DNA from: an uncultured Prevotella sp.
Lineage (GTDB): Bacteria; Bacteroidota; Bacteroidia; Bacteroidales; Bacteroidaceae
DNA length: 15,924 nt
Reading direction: 5' to 3'
Assembly (NCBI GenBank): GCA_946998205.1
Contig: CAMPYJ010000052.1
Span: 1 to 15,924 of the forward strand
Below, piece after piece: positions 1 through 8,019 of this stretch. Below the pieces are notes generated by a model. It saw only the letters and a program-made list of their open reading frames with translations, did no database searches and was not told the origin of the DNA. Made by a program: the position numbers and the translations under genes. Each line of letters starts with the position of its first letter. Within the stretch, counting starts at the first letter, position 1.

Positions 1-149
1 GAACCAAAAACGGAGCAAGCCGAATACAATCAAACTTGTTTGAATTGTTGAGGCACAGCCTGTTTTATATAAAAAGAGACCGCAAGATGACAAAACGTAA
101 ACAGTCCAACATACAAAAAACTTTACGGCGGTAATTTATAGAACCGCCC
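1..149 (+). mobile_element. MITE-like repeat family 1, copy A (left part outside window)
   Basis: This stretch nearly matches parts of two other sequences in the window: 10971-11227 (reverse complement) and 15020-15280 (same orientation). It ends at 149 with TAATTTATAGAACCGCCC, the 18-bp terminal inverted repeat that bounds copy B on both sides. About 110 bp of the left part would lie before the window start, judging from the 257-261 bp full copies. It has no coding capacity. It sits 44 bp before the -7 box of the downstream GTPase gene, so it is upstream of that promoter and does not interrupt it. Confidence 0.8.
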
Positions 150-192
150 TTAAAATATTGTGAACGGATGACCACCTGTCCAACTTTTTTTA

Positions 193-200
193 TATCTTTG
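193..200 (+). promoter_or_regulatory. Bacteroidota -7 box of the GTPase gene
   Basis: TATCTTTG fits the TAnnTTTG -7 consensus exactly and lies 27 bp before the start codon at 227. I see no good TTTG -33 box at the usual 19-20 bp spacing. The call therefore rests on the -7 element and its position. Confidence 0.55.
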
Positions 201-226
201 TGGCACAATCATAAACTGGTTTAGAG

Positions 227-1408
227 ATGAAAATAAAAGAAATACCCGTCTTGTTGCTCACGGGTTATTTGGGAAGTGGCAAGACAACATTGGTCAACCG
301 AATTTTATCCAACACGAAAGGTGTTAAGTTTGCTGTCATTGTCAACGACATCGGTGAGGTGAACATCGATGCCAGTCTCATTGAGCAGGGTGGCGTGGTT
401 GGACAGAAGGATGACAGTTTGGTGGCCTTGCAAAACGGGTGTATCTGCTGTACCCTGAAACTTGACCTGGTACAGCAGCTCAATGACATCGTCAGCATGG
501 ACAAATTCGACTACATTGTCATCGAGGCGAGTGGCATTTGCGAGCCTGCACCCATCGCACAAACCATCTGTGCTTACCCTGAATTATATCCACAGTTAGC
601 CAAGAACGGTATTGCCAAGCTCGATTCCATCGTGACAGTGGTGGATGCCCTTCGCATGAGAGATGAGTTTGGGGGTGGAAACGATTTGCTGAAAGAGAAT
701 ATTGGGGAGGATGACTTGGAACGTCTGGTCATCGAGCAAATTGAGTTCTGTAACACCATCGTCATCAACAAGGTCGCAGAGGTGACGCCTGAAGAGTTGG
801 CGAAGGTTAAGAAAATCATCCGTGCGCTGCAACCCAAGGCAAACATCCTTGAGTGTAATTATGGTGATGTAGACCTCGATTTAATCATTGGTACGGGTCA
901 GTTCGATTTTGACAAGGTGGCTACGTCGGCCAGTTGGATAGCAGAATTGGAAGGTGATCATGAGCATGACGACCATCCTCACCATCATCATCACGACCAT
1001 CCTGAGGCCATTGAGAACGAGGAGAGTGGCGAAGCCCTTGAGTATAACATCCAGACGTTCGTCTACTATCGCCGGCCAGCCATGGATTTGGGACTGTTCG
1101 ACGACTTCGTGGCGCGCCGTTGGCCCAAGAATGTCATTCGCTGCAAAGGTATTTGCTATTTCAATGACGAAAAAGATAAATGCTATGTCTTCGAGCAAGC
1201 CGGCAAGCAAGTGCAGATACGCGACGCCGGTCAGTGGTATGCCACCATGCCGGCCGAGCAGTTGGAGCGAATGAAAGCACAAACACCGGCTTTGCGTCGC
1301 GATTGGGATGAAACGTATGGCGACCGTATGCAGAAGTTGGTGTTCATTGGACAAAACCTCGACCAGGATGCCATCACCAAGGAGTTGGATGCTTGTCTGC
1401 GCGACTAA
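227..1408 (+). CDS. COG0523/CobW-family P-loop GTPase (zinc metallochaperone type)
   Basis: This is a G3E-family GTPase of 393 aa, the usual length for the family. It is likely cytosolic and delivers or handles a metal, most often zinc. The Walker A motif GYLGSGKT is at residues 13-20. The metal-binding CxCC motif of the family is C72-I-C74-C75. ExSG-type residues follow at 100-103 (EASG). The base-specificity motif reads NKVA at 181-184 where NKxD is expected, so the guanine-recognising Asp appears to be replaced. Residues 244-259 form a linker of mostly His and Asp, a typical metal-binding insertion before the C-terminal CobW_C domain (about 270-390). A -7 box lies 27 bp upstream and a strong terminator lies 58 bp downstream, so it is probably a single-gene unit. 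No metabolic neighbour reveals the metal. I leave the symbol empty because CobW, YeiR, YjiA and ZigA subgroups cannot be told apart by eye. Confidence 0.9.
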   Translation: MKIKEIPVLLLTGYLGSGKTTLVNRILSNTKGVKFAVIVNDIGEVNIDASLIEQGGVVGQKDDSLVALQNGCICCTLKLDLVQQLNDIVSMDKFDYIVIEASGICEPAPIAQTICAYPELYPQLAKNGIAKLDSIVTVVDALRMRDEFGGGNDLLKENIGEDDLERLVIEQIEFCNTIVINKVAEVTPEELAKVKKIIRALQPKANILECNYGDVDLDLIIGTGQFDFDKVATSASWIAELEGDHEHDDHPHHHHHDHPEAIENEESGEALEYNIQTFVYYRRPAMDLGLFDDFVARRWPKNVIRCKGICYFNDEKDKCYVFEQAGKQVQIRDAGQWYATMPAEQLERMKAQTPALRRDWDETYGDRMQKLVFIGQNLDQDAITKELDACLRD

Positions 1409-1466
1409 AACGGGCAGTGCTTTGTACTGGAAGCACCTCCCTTAACGAATGAACCATATACTAACT

Positions 1467-1501
1467 AAGAGTTGACACTGCGGATGCCAACTCTTTTTTT
1501 T
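1467..1501 (+). terminator. Rho-independent terminator of the GTPase gene
   Basis: The arms AAGAGTTG (1467-1474) and CAACTCTT (1487-1494) pair perfectly over 8 bp around a 12-nt loop. The T-rich tail runs on to 1501. Confidence 0.8.
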
Positions 1502-1541
1502 GCCCATTCTGTCTGTATGTCACCAGATTATTGCCGAAAAC

Positions 1542-1572
1542 TTTGTCTGTTGCTTTTTTTTCAGTACATTTG
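1542..1572 (+). promoter_or_regulatory. Promoter of fhs
   Basis: TTTG (1542-1545), a 19-bp spacer and TACATTTG (1565-1572) match the Bacteroidota -33/-7 consensus exactly. Transcription would start near 1579, giving a leader of about 36 nt before the ATG at 1615. Confidence 0.8.
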
Positions 1573-1614
1573 AAGTGCAATATAAAATATAATAATTAGT
1601 CCCATCAGTAACAA

Positions 1615-3282
1615 ATGAAATCAGATTCACAAATCGCACATGAGACAAAGTTGCTGCCTATCGCTGAGATAGGTTCGAAAATCAACATTCCTCAAGAGGC
1701 TCTTGAACCTTACGGCAAGTATGTGGCCAAGGTTCCGTATACGCTCATCAATGAGGAGAAAATCAGGAAATCCAATCTCATCTTGGTCACTTCCATCACC
1801 CCCACCAAGACTGGCAATGGCAAGACAACGGTCAGCGTGGGACTTGCCCTGGGTATGAGCCGCCTTGGCAAGAAAGCGGTGGCAGCCCTTCGCGAGCCGT
1901 CCCTTGGGCCTTGCTTCGGCATGAAGGGTGGAGCGGCTGGAGGAGGCTATGCGCAAGTGCTGCCTATGGAGAAAATCAACCTCCATTTCACTGGCGACTT
2001 CCATGCCATCACCTCGGCCAACAACATGATATCGGCGTTGCTCGACAACTACTGTTATCAGAAACAGGGACAGGGTTTCGCACTCAAAGAGGTGCTTTGG
2101 CGGCGGGTGTTGGATGTCAACGACCGTAACCTGCGCAATATTGTCACGGGCTTGGGCAGGCGTGTCGACGGCATCGTCAAGGAGTCGGGTTTTGACATCA
2201 CGCCTGCCTCTGAAATCATGGCTATCCTCTGCTTGGCCAAAGATGAGGATGATTTACAGCGTCGGGTGGAGAACATCCTGTTGGGCTTCACCTTTGACGA
2301 CAAGCCCTTCACCGTAAAGGATTTGGGCGTGGCGGGTGCCATCACGGCTCTTTTGCACGATGCCATCCATCCTAATCTGGTTCAGACCACCGAGCACACG
2401 CCGGCATTTGTCCACGGCGGCCCGTTTGCCAACATCGCACATGGCTGCAACAGCGTCATGGCCACCAAGATGGCAATGACGTTTGGCGATTATGCCATCA
2501 CGGAGGCTGGATTCGGAGCCGACTTGGGAGCCGAGAAATTCTTTGACATCAAGTGTCGCAAGGCAGGTCTGTCGCCTAAGCTCACCGTGCTGGTGGTTAC
2601 GGCACAGGCTCTCAAGATGCACGGCGGCATTGACGTGACGGAGATCAAACAACCGCATCCCGACGGCATTCGTCAAGGAATGGCCAATATGGATAAGCAC
2701 ATCGCCAACATGCAGGCCTTTGGTCAGACCGTCGTGGTGTGCATCAACCGCTTCCCCGACGATACCGATGAGGAACTGCAACTGGTGCAGGAGCATTGCC
2801 AAAAGCTGGGTGTGGGCTGTGCCGTCAATACAGCTTATACCGATGGTGGTAAGGGAGCTGAAGCCTTGGCGCAACTGGTTGTCGACACCATTGCCGAGCA
2901 TCCGTCTGCTCCATTGAAGTTGTTATACGGCGATGACGAGTCCGTTGAGGAGAAAGTGCGCAAGGTGGCGCAACGCATTTATGGCGCCGATGACATCATT
3001 CTCACGCCTGCTGCTAAGAAAAAACTGGCGCACATCGCCGCATTGGACTTTGCTCATTTCCCCGTTTGCATCGCCAAGACGCAGTATTCATTCTCTGAAG
3101 ATGCCAAGGCATACGGCGTGCCCACCCGTTTCAACGTCACCATTCGTGACTTTGTAATCAATGCCGGTGCCGAAATGATCGTGGCCATCGCTGGTGACAT
3201 CATGCGTATGCCCGGCTTGCCCAAGAGCCCACAGGCCGAAAGGGTGTATGTTGAAAATGGCGTGATACAGGGACTGTCGTAA
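1615..3282 (+). CDS. fhs: Formate-tetrahydrofolate ligase
   Basis: The enzyme makes 10-formyl-tetrahydrofolate from formate, THF and ATP in the cytosol. This feeds one-carbon units to purine, Met-tRNA and serine/glycine metabolism. The 555-aa length is normal for the family. The N-terminal ATP-binding signature TPTKTGNGKTT is at about 62-72. It is followed by the conserved block REPSLGPCFGMKGGAAGGGY (93-112) and HFTGDFHAITSANN (124-137). The start is supported by the promoter 43 bp upstream and by agreement with the family N-terminus. The gene is flanked by its own promoter and a long terminator, so it is monocistronic. folP, also in folate metabolism, is 9 kb away and not linked. Base composition is GC-richer than the mcrBC block to the right. 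No defects are seen. Confidence 0.97.
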   Translation: MKSDSQIAHETKLLPIAEIGSKINIPQEALEPYGKYVAKVPYTLINEEKIRKSNLILVTSITPTKTGNGKTTVSVGLALGMSRLGKKAVAALREPSLGPCFGMKGGAAGGGYAQVLPMEKINLHFTGDFHAITSANNMISALLDNYCYQKQGQGFALKEVLWRRVLDVNDRNLRNIVTGLGRRVDGIVKESGFDITPASEIMAILCLAKDEDDLQRRVENILLGFTFDDKPFTVKDLGVAGAITALLHDAIHPNLVQTTEHTPAFVHGGPFANIAHGCNSVMATKMAMTFGDYAITEAGFGADLGAEKFFDIKCRKAGLSPKLTVLVVTAQALKMHGGIDVTEIKQPHPDGIRQGMANMDKHIANMQAFGQTVVVCINRFPDDTDEELQLVQEHCQKLGVGCAVNTAYTDGGKGAEALAQLVVDTIAEHPSAPLKLLYGDDESVEEKVRKVAQRIYGADDIILTPAAKKKLAHIAALDFAHFPVCIAKTQYSFSEDAKAYGVPTRFNVTIRDFVINAGAEMIVAIAGDIMRMPGLPKSPQAERVYVENGVIQGLS

Positions 3283-3313
3283 GCAGAGAATAGTCAAGAG
3301 CGTAGGAGAACAA

Positions 3314-3353
3314 AAAAAGACGGCAGGTGAGAATGCTCACTTGTCGTCTTTTT
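3314..3353. terminator. Bidirectional terminator between fhs and tRNA-Pro
   Basis: An 18-bp stem, including two G-T pairs, forms between 3314-3331 and 3336-3353 around the loop AATG. It is preceded by an A-run and closed by a T-run, so it can end both fhs (plus strand) and the convergent tRNA gene (minus strand). Confidence 0.85.
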
Positions 3354-3357
3354 GTTG

Positions 3358-3430
3358 TCGGGATGAGGCGACTCGAACGCCCGACCCCTACGTCCCGAAC
3401 GTAGTGCGCTACCAACTGCGCTACATCCCG
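3358..3430 (-). tRNA. tRNA-Pro (anticodon CGG)
   Basis: Read on the minus strand, this is a complete 73-nt cloverleaf without an encoded CCA. The acceptor arms are CGGGATG and CATCCCG. The D arm is GCGC...GCGC. The anticodon stem is CTACG/CGTAG with loop TTCGGGA, giving anticodon CGG (proline, codon CCG). The T arm is GGGCG-TTCGAGT-CGCCT with one G-T pair, and the discriminator base is A. It has its own promoter upstream and the shared terminator downstream. Confidence 0.95.
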
Positions 3431-3475
3431 ATGCGCTTTCTGGTGTTTACTGTGTGGCAAACCCATAAGCGTATG

Positions 3476-3505
3476 CAAAGGTACATCATTTTTTGCAAAC
3501 CGCAA
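3476..3505 (-). promoter_or_regulatory. Promoter of tRNA-Pro
   Basis: On the minus strand, TTG (3503-3505), a 19-bp spacer and TACCTTTG (3476-3483) fit the -33/-7 pattern. The start point would be near 3469, about 40 nt before the mature tRNA 5' end. Confidence 0.65.
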
Positions 3506-3699
3506 CAAAAAAGCGTGTTTATTTGTTTTCGTCAACACAGGTTCTTCAATGAATGCAGATTCAAAATCGAAATGCAAAACTTGTTGGTTTACTCTACTGC
3601 GTACTAAGGACACCCTCCCTTATCTCTGAAAAAAATATTTTCGCTTCTTTTGTATTTCCTAAAAATTGTATTTCTTAATTGAACTTATGATCTACGGTG

Positions 3700-5022
3700 T
3701 CAATGCAATGACTCAACGAATACACATTCCATTTCCTTCATATTCTCACAAAAGTCCATATAAGACGAGTCTGTCTTACTAATTTCAATGCCATATATTG
3801 ATAGAGTGGCCGAGCTTCCTTTAAGATGTGAAGTCGGGATGTTCAACTGTTTCTGATTCAGTGGGGCAACAAATCCACCTTGATCTACTTTCAGTGCCGT
3901 CATATATGCCATGACTTGATGGATGTCATCGCTATCTACCTTTGACACCTTGTCGTAACTACCTAGTAACTTGTACTTGGCATCAAGTACCATGTCATCT
4001 TTATAGAAGTCTGGATAGCGTATACCACTATGGTCATCAAAAAGATAGATACCACCTTTGTGCAGTTTGTTCTCAGGGTGTTTGAAATCGTGATCTCTCA
4101 AGATGGTATTGACATATTCTTCCCAAAGCCAAGCCCCATCAAACAGGATGCCACAAATGGCGTCATTGCTTTCACCGTACTTGACCTCGTCCATTCTGAG
4201 AATCTGTAGACAGAGCATTTGTAACGGACGATACTCTGTAAAATAGGGATGAGCTTTCGCACGGAGATTTTTGTTGATTATACAGCCCCGCTCATTCTTA
4301 TTATATAAAGGTGTGTGCTCAACGATAGCCTTCACGTTCTCAATTGTCTCACTGTCAACATTCAAGACTGACTGGCCATATCGTTTCGTTTTCATAAACT
4401 CAATGGTATGTCGAATCAACTCTGTCATATTGTTATCATGGCTATACTCTCTTGTCGAGTAAGCAATGTTTCCAACGAATGGCACATTTTTGGCAATATG
4501 CTGACCAATATCAATGGTTCCCTTAAGATTTGCATCGTTGTGACTAAAGTTTTGGTATTCCCTATAAACGCCCTGTCGCATAGCTGCTTTCAGGAAGTAT
4601 GGGAACATGAACATGATAAAGTCCAAGACATCTTTTTCTTCATTGTTGTGACTGAGGTCAAAGAGGTTAAACGACAATACTTTCTGAAGCATATAGTGCA
4701 GAAGGTAGTCGTCTCGTCCCTTGTCAAATCTCGATTTTATCTTTATTTGGAGATTATCAACACCAATGAAGCCCATTACATTGCCCGTAGTGATTCGTAC
4801 TTTGTCTGGATCATCGGTATTGAGTATGCTCATGATAGAAGACTCGCCAATCATGTCATCCGAAGTTTCGATGCTGTATGGAAAGATGAGAAGGTTCTCA
4901 TTTTCCGCACATAGTTCTGCAATCGTCTTGCCAGCGATTGGGAACAATGCCGCCACGTTCTCTCTCAGAAACGTTCCGGCATCAGGTTGTCCGATGTTGT
5001 TATCTGTCAGATTAATCCTCAT
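3700..5022 (-). CDS. mcrC: McrC, nuclease subunit of a type IV McrBC restriction system
   Basis: The 440-aa protein is the nuclease partner of McrB. McrBC complexes cut DNA that carries modified cytosines, using GTP-driven translocation by McrB. The N-terminal half (to about 280) is the McrC-type region that contacts the McrB ring. The C-terminal half carries a PD-(D/E)xK nuclease core: P337-D338 followed by D347-A-K349, with a downstream Q369 helix (DIHQVMAYM) typical of the family, and a preceding GAWLWEEYV helix (about 296-304). All catalytic residues expected by eye are present, so it should be active. Its ATG lies inside the end of mcrB (11-bp overlap), which implies translational coupling. 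The gene is AT-richer than fhs and murF, in line with acquisition as a defence module. About 270 bp lie between its stop and the tRNA. No clear terminator is visible there. Confidence 0.93.
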   Translation of the reverse strand: MRINLTDNNIGQPDAGTFLRENVAALFPIAGKTIAELCAENENLLIFPYSIETSDDMIGESSIMSILNTDDPDKVRITTGNVMGFIGVDNLQIKIKSRFDKGRDDYLLHYMLQKVLSFNLFDLSHNNEEKDVLDFIMFMFPYFLKAAMRQGVYREYQNFSHNDANLKGTIDIGQHIAKNVPFVGNIAYSTREYSHDNNMTELIRHTIEFMKTKRYGQSVLNVDSETIENVKAIVEHTPLYNKNERGCIINKNLRAKAHPYFTEYRPLQMLCLQILRMDEVKYGESNDAICGILFDGAWLWEEYVNTILRDHDFKHPENKLHKGGIYLFDDHSGIRYPDFYKDDMVLDAKYKLLGSYDKVSKVDSDDIHQVMAYMTALKVDQGGFVAPLNQKQLNIPTSHLKGSSATLSIYGIEISKTDSSYMDFCENMKEMECVFVESLH

Positions 5023-7693
5023 CTATCAGTTCTGCCTTGTCAGCTATTATTTCTTCCTTTGTACCAAAGTATGTCCTATGGAATCTGTCAAGAATCTCGT
5101 TTGCCTTACGGAATCCACGTAAATATTCCTTCAGCAGCGGCTCGATGTTCATCTTCCACAACTTGCTAAAATCGCCTCCGTTTTCATTGAGTTTCAGAAA
5201 ATAAGACGGGCCAATCATATATGCTGCTCCAAGCCCATCAGTTTCTGCAATGGCACTATTAAGTCTGTGCATGGTAGCCTTAGCCTTCTTTTCACACGGC
5301 ATGGCGTTAAGCATAGACTCCGTGTCTGTTGGAGTTACTTCTTTCCATGTAAATCGTCTGCGCATGGCAAAGTCCATACTCTCCACAGAACGATCTATGT
5401 CGTTCATCGTTGCAAGTATGTAAACATTCTCCGGCACATAGAACCCCTTTGCAAACATATCCGACTCAGGTACAAGATTCTGGTATTGGGTCTGTACCAA
5501 ATGTTCTTGTTTCCCTCTGTAGCCAGGATCTATAGCGTAGAACAACTCTCCAAAAATCTTGGATACCTCGCCACGATTAATTTCGTCAATGATAAATACA
5601 AATGGCTTTCTATCTATCTTGTTTGCTTCCACCACAGGCGTCTTCTTATGTTTCATTGCTCGAACAGCCTTTGTAATAACAAAGGCATAAGAGTCTGGCT
5701 GGGTTCCAAATTTGCGGTTGAAATAATTTCGTATATCTCTAACAATATTTAGCGGAACACCGTTAGTAAGCAACTCAAGTATTTCATCTGCATTTACAGC
5801 AACCTGTGTCGTCTTTTCATTCTGTTCATTATGAATGACTATGGTGTGACCCCTCATTTCAGAAATGACGAACTCACTGCCATTGACGGTTTTAAACTTG
5901 TTGCCATTTTCAATAGAATCTTCTACAAAACGGTCAAGCCTGTCCTTCCATGACATTTCCTTAGTCAGACTTTCTATACTCTTTTCAGAGTCAATCAAGT
6001 TCTTAATGGCTTCACGACAGAAGTCCTTAAAAATTCCATCTTTGCGCTCAAATCCCATCTGTCCATCGCTCTTCTCAATAGGACGCAAGCCTTCTACGAA
6101 GTCAGTATAATCATAAGAAGGATGGAATTGCACGAACTTTGTCACGGCTCCCATCTCTGCTGCTATTTCCTGTGCCATGTGTGTTTTACCTGTACCGGGA
6201 GCACCAGTCAGGACGAGATTATAGTTCTCATTGAGAAGTTCTATGAACTCACTATACGTTTTTTGTTTTTCTTGGATGATATTTTCTCTTGGCATATCTT
6301 TGCTTGACATTAAACGGTTTACATAATCAATAACCTCTTTCAATTTACGATCAGATTTGTGAAGCGTTTTACGATATGAACCATAAAAGGCCCCGTCAAA
6401 GTCTTTTTCATCCGTATTCATATAATCAACGGAACACCTACAGTATGTTGAACTACCTATTATATTTGTTTCAATATTACTTGTTACCATGCCTACTGCT
6501 TTTACTCGCATGAAAGGTTTGTCATGATTGCTACCTTTGGTGGAAGTTGATTTCAATATAATGATGTCTCCTTCTGATATAGTCTGTACAAGAGGAAGAA
6601 GTTTTTGGTCCGCAGCGTTATGTTCATCATGCTTGCTCTCCCATATTCCATTTTTTACAAACCTATCAAACTGAGATTTCGTACTACCGAATGAATAGCC
6701 GGCAAGCCAATATGTTTTTTCTGGTTCGGATTTTCCAAAATAGTGAATACCCACACGCATGTAGAAATCATAGAAAGACTCGCGTTTCTCGTCATACTGT
6801 GAAACGATATAATTGTTCATGTCTATTCGTGATTCAAGGTCACCTTTGTACCCAAAACCCTTCGCAGCTGACTGTAGAAGATCCTTAGTAAACATATTAA
6901 TAACCTTCTTGTCTGAGTAAAGGCAGGCTATTTTCCATTTAACCACATCACCAAAATCAACGTCCTCGACACCTTGTAAATCACCCTGAACGGCTTTTTC
7001 TGCTATCGTTGCAATCTTATCCCTGACAATGTTGAAGGCTTCCGCACTTGTTTTACAATTGTATTTAGCCTGCCAGCAGTATTTATCGTCATACTTTACT
7101 GGCATACCCTCTTTAGCTGTTTGGTCAAACATATAGATTCCGAATTTCAGCGAACTACCACCCCAGATCGAACCAAGACGGTATGTTCCTGATTCCAGCC
7201 AATAGCAAAAAGAGTCTTTACGATTGAGGTTCGTATACTTTTCTATTGGCATAGAACGCAAAGATTCTACGGGAAAACGCTCAAGAAACATTTCCTTTAA
7301 ATTGGCTTCACTCTCCAGCTGCCTCTTGATTGCTTCAGTGAGGTCAGGTCTCAGTCGCCATACAAAGTGATTTTTCTCATCATAATATCCATTCATGGAA
7401 ATAATCCAGTATTTCATCTTATTATTTTGCATGACTGAAAAATCGCCTACAGCCTTCTGCACTGCACGGCCGAAGTTCATGATAAGCGCATTCAGTGATG
7501 ATGCCTTGTCATTGAATTCCCGTGCAACATCAGAACATGATCCTTCATGGTTTGGAGAATAATAGAATTTAAGTAAGGCACACTTGTATTTTGCCCATAA
7601 ATTATACTTATCAGAGAGGAGTGAACCCCAGTCCAATTTTAAATCGGGAACCGTATACATTCCATCAACGAACGCTTCTTGATATATTTTCAT
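5012..7693 (-). CDS. mcrB: McrB-like AAA+ GTPase with N-terminal DNA-reader region
   Basis: This 893-aa motor and specificity subunit is much longer than E. coli McrB (about 460 aa). The AAA+ module occupies about 480-880. Walker A is GAPGTGKT at 497-504. Walker B with the following residues is FVFIIDEINR at 698-707. The McrB-type sensor reads MNDIDRS (763-769; classic MNTADRS), and MRRRF (777-781) carries candidate arginine-finger residues. Between Walker A and Walker B, about 560-690 is an insertion with no motif I recognise. The N-terminal 1-460 seems to be composed of readers. Residues 40-125 resemble the DNA-binding N-domain of other long McrB proteins. Residues 372-445 (GDIIILKS...MRVKAVG...FYGSYRKT) resemble an EVE/PUA-like modified-base reader. 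These two assignments are from memory of the families and moderate. The start is supported by a promoter about 140 bp upstream. mcrC follows with an 11-bp overlap. Confidence 0.9.
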   Translation of the reverse strand: MKIYQEAFVDGMYTVPDLKLDWGSLLSDKYNLWAKYKCALLKFYYSPNHEGSCSDVAREFNDKASSLNALIMNFGRAVQKAVGDFSVMQNNKMKYWIISMNGYYDEKNHFVWRLRPDLTEAIKRQLESEANLKEMFLERFPVESLRSMPIEKYTNLNRKDSFCYWLESGTYRLGSIWGGSSLKFGIYMFDQTAKEGMPVKYDDKYCWQAKYNCKTSAEAFNIVRDKIATIAEKAVQGDLQGVEDVDFGDVVKWKIACLYSDKKVINMFTKDLLQSAAKGFGYKGDLESRIDMNNYIVSQYDEKRESFYDFYMRVGIHYFGKSEPEKTYWLAGYSFGSTKSQFDRFVKNGIWESKHDEHNAADQKLLPLVQTISEGDIIILKSTSTKGSNHDKPFMRVKAVGMVTSNIETNIIGSSTYCRCSVDYMNTDEKDFDGAFYGSYRKTLHKSDRKLKEVIDYVNRLMSSKDMPRENIIQEKQKTYSEFIELLNENYNLVLTGAPGTGKTHMAQEIAAEMGAVTKFVQFHPSYDYTDFVEGLRPIEKSDGQMGFERKDGIFKDFCREAIKNLIDSEKSIESLTKEMSWKDRLDRFVEDSIENGNKFKTVNGSEFVISEMRGHTIVIHNEQNEKTTQVAVNADEILELLTNGVPLNIVRDIRNYFNRKFGTQPDSYAFVITKAVRAMKHKKTPVVEANKIDRKPFVFIIDEINRGEVSKIFGELFYAIDPGYRGKQEHLVQTQYQNLVPESDMFAKGFYVPENVYILATMNDIDRSVESMDFAMRRRFTWKEVTPTDTESMLNAMPCEKKAKATMHRLNSAIAETDGLGAAYMIGPSYFLKLNENGGDFSKLWKMNIEPLLKEYLRGFRKANEILDRFHRTYFGTKEEIIADKAELIDED

Positions 7694-7831
7694 ATTGACA
7701 GTTTGGCTATTATCTGATTAAATGCTTCTTACTTTCTGTTTTTCATTCTTTTTAAGTAGAAACGTTGCAGACGCATTAGATAACTTTCTTATTTGGCAGC
7801 GAAGCGCATGATGGCGCAACTCACCAAAGGA

Positions 7832-7861
7832 CAAAGATAAACAATTTCTGTGATGTACAAA
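7832..7861 (-). promoter_or_regulatory. Promoter of mcrBC
   Basis: On the minus strand, TTTG (7858-7861), an 18-bp spacer and TATCTTTG (7832-7839) fit the Bacteroidota consensus, with a spacer one base shorter than usual. The leader to the mcrB start would be about 130 nt. I saw no convincing operator in it. Confidence 0.65.
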
Positions 7862-7969
7862 CTGAGGTCCAAGCAAAAAGTAAATCAATGGTCAATCATG
7901 AACTCAATGAACCTTGTGCCAGACCAAGAAAAAAGTTGGAATTCAGAATACCACTTGAGTTTTATTACT

Positions 7970-7977
7970 TAAATTTG
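7970..7977 (+). promoter_or_regulatory. -7 box of the acyltransferase gene
   Basis: TAAATTTG fits TAnnTTTG. No good -33 box is seen at 19-20 bp spacing. If transcription starts about 7 bp downstream (near 7984), a TTG start at 7987 would be nearly leaderless, whereas the ATG at 8020 gives a normal leader of about 36 nt. Confidence 0.5.
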
Positions 7978-8019
7978 CAAACGTAGTTGTATTTGAAGTT
8001 GAATCTACCTGGTAAGAAA

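Noticed and set aside
2254..2901. 215-codon minus-strand frame opposite fhs
   Set aside because: It lies wholly inside fhs on the other strand. Composition follows the sense codons.
3358..3430. tRNA-Pro as attachment site for an mcrBC island
   Set aside because: mcrBC lies on the 5' side of the tRNA. Integration usually uses the 3' end, which faces fhs. No duplicated tRNA end or integrase is seen.
3341..3607. 88-codon plus-strand frame between fhs and mcrC
   Set aside because: It runs through the terminator stem and the tRNA-Pro gene on the opposite strand.
4408..4914. 168-codon plus-strand frame opposite mcrC
   Set aside because: Shadow of mcrC, which has intact nuclease motifs.
7987..8019. 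TTG start for the acyltransferase
   Set aside because: It lies at the expected transcription start. ATG 8020 gives a normal leader and a family-like N-terminus.
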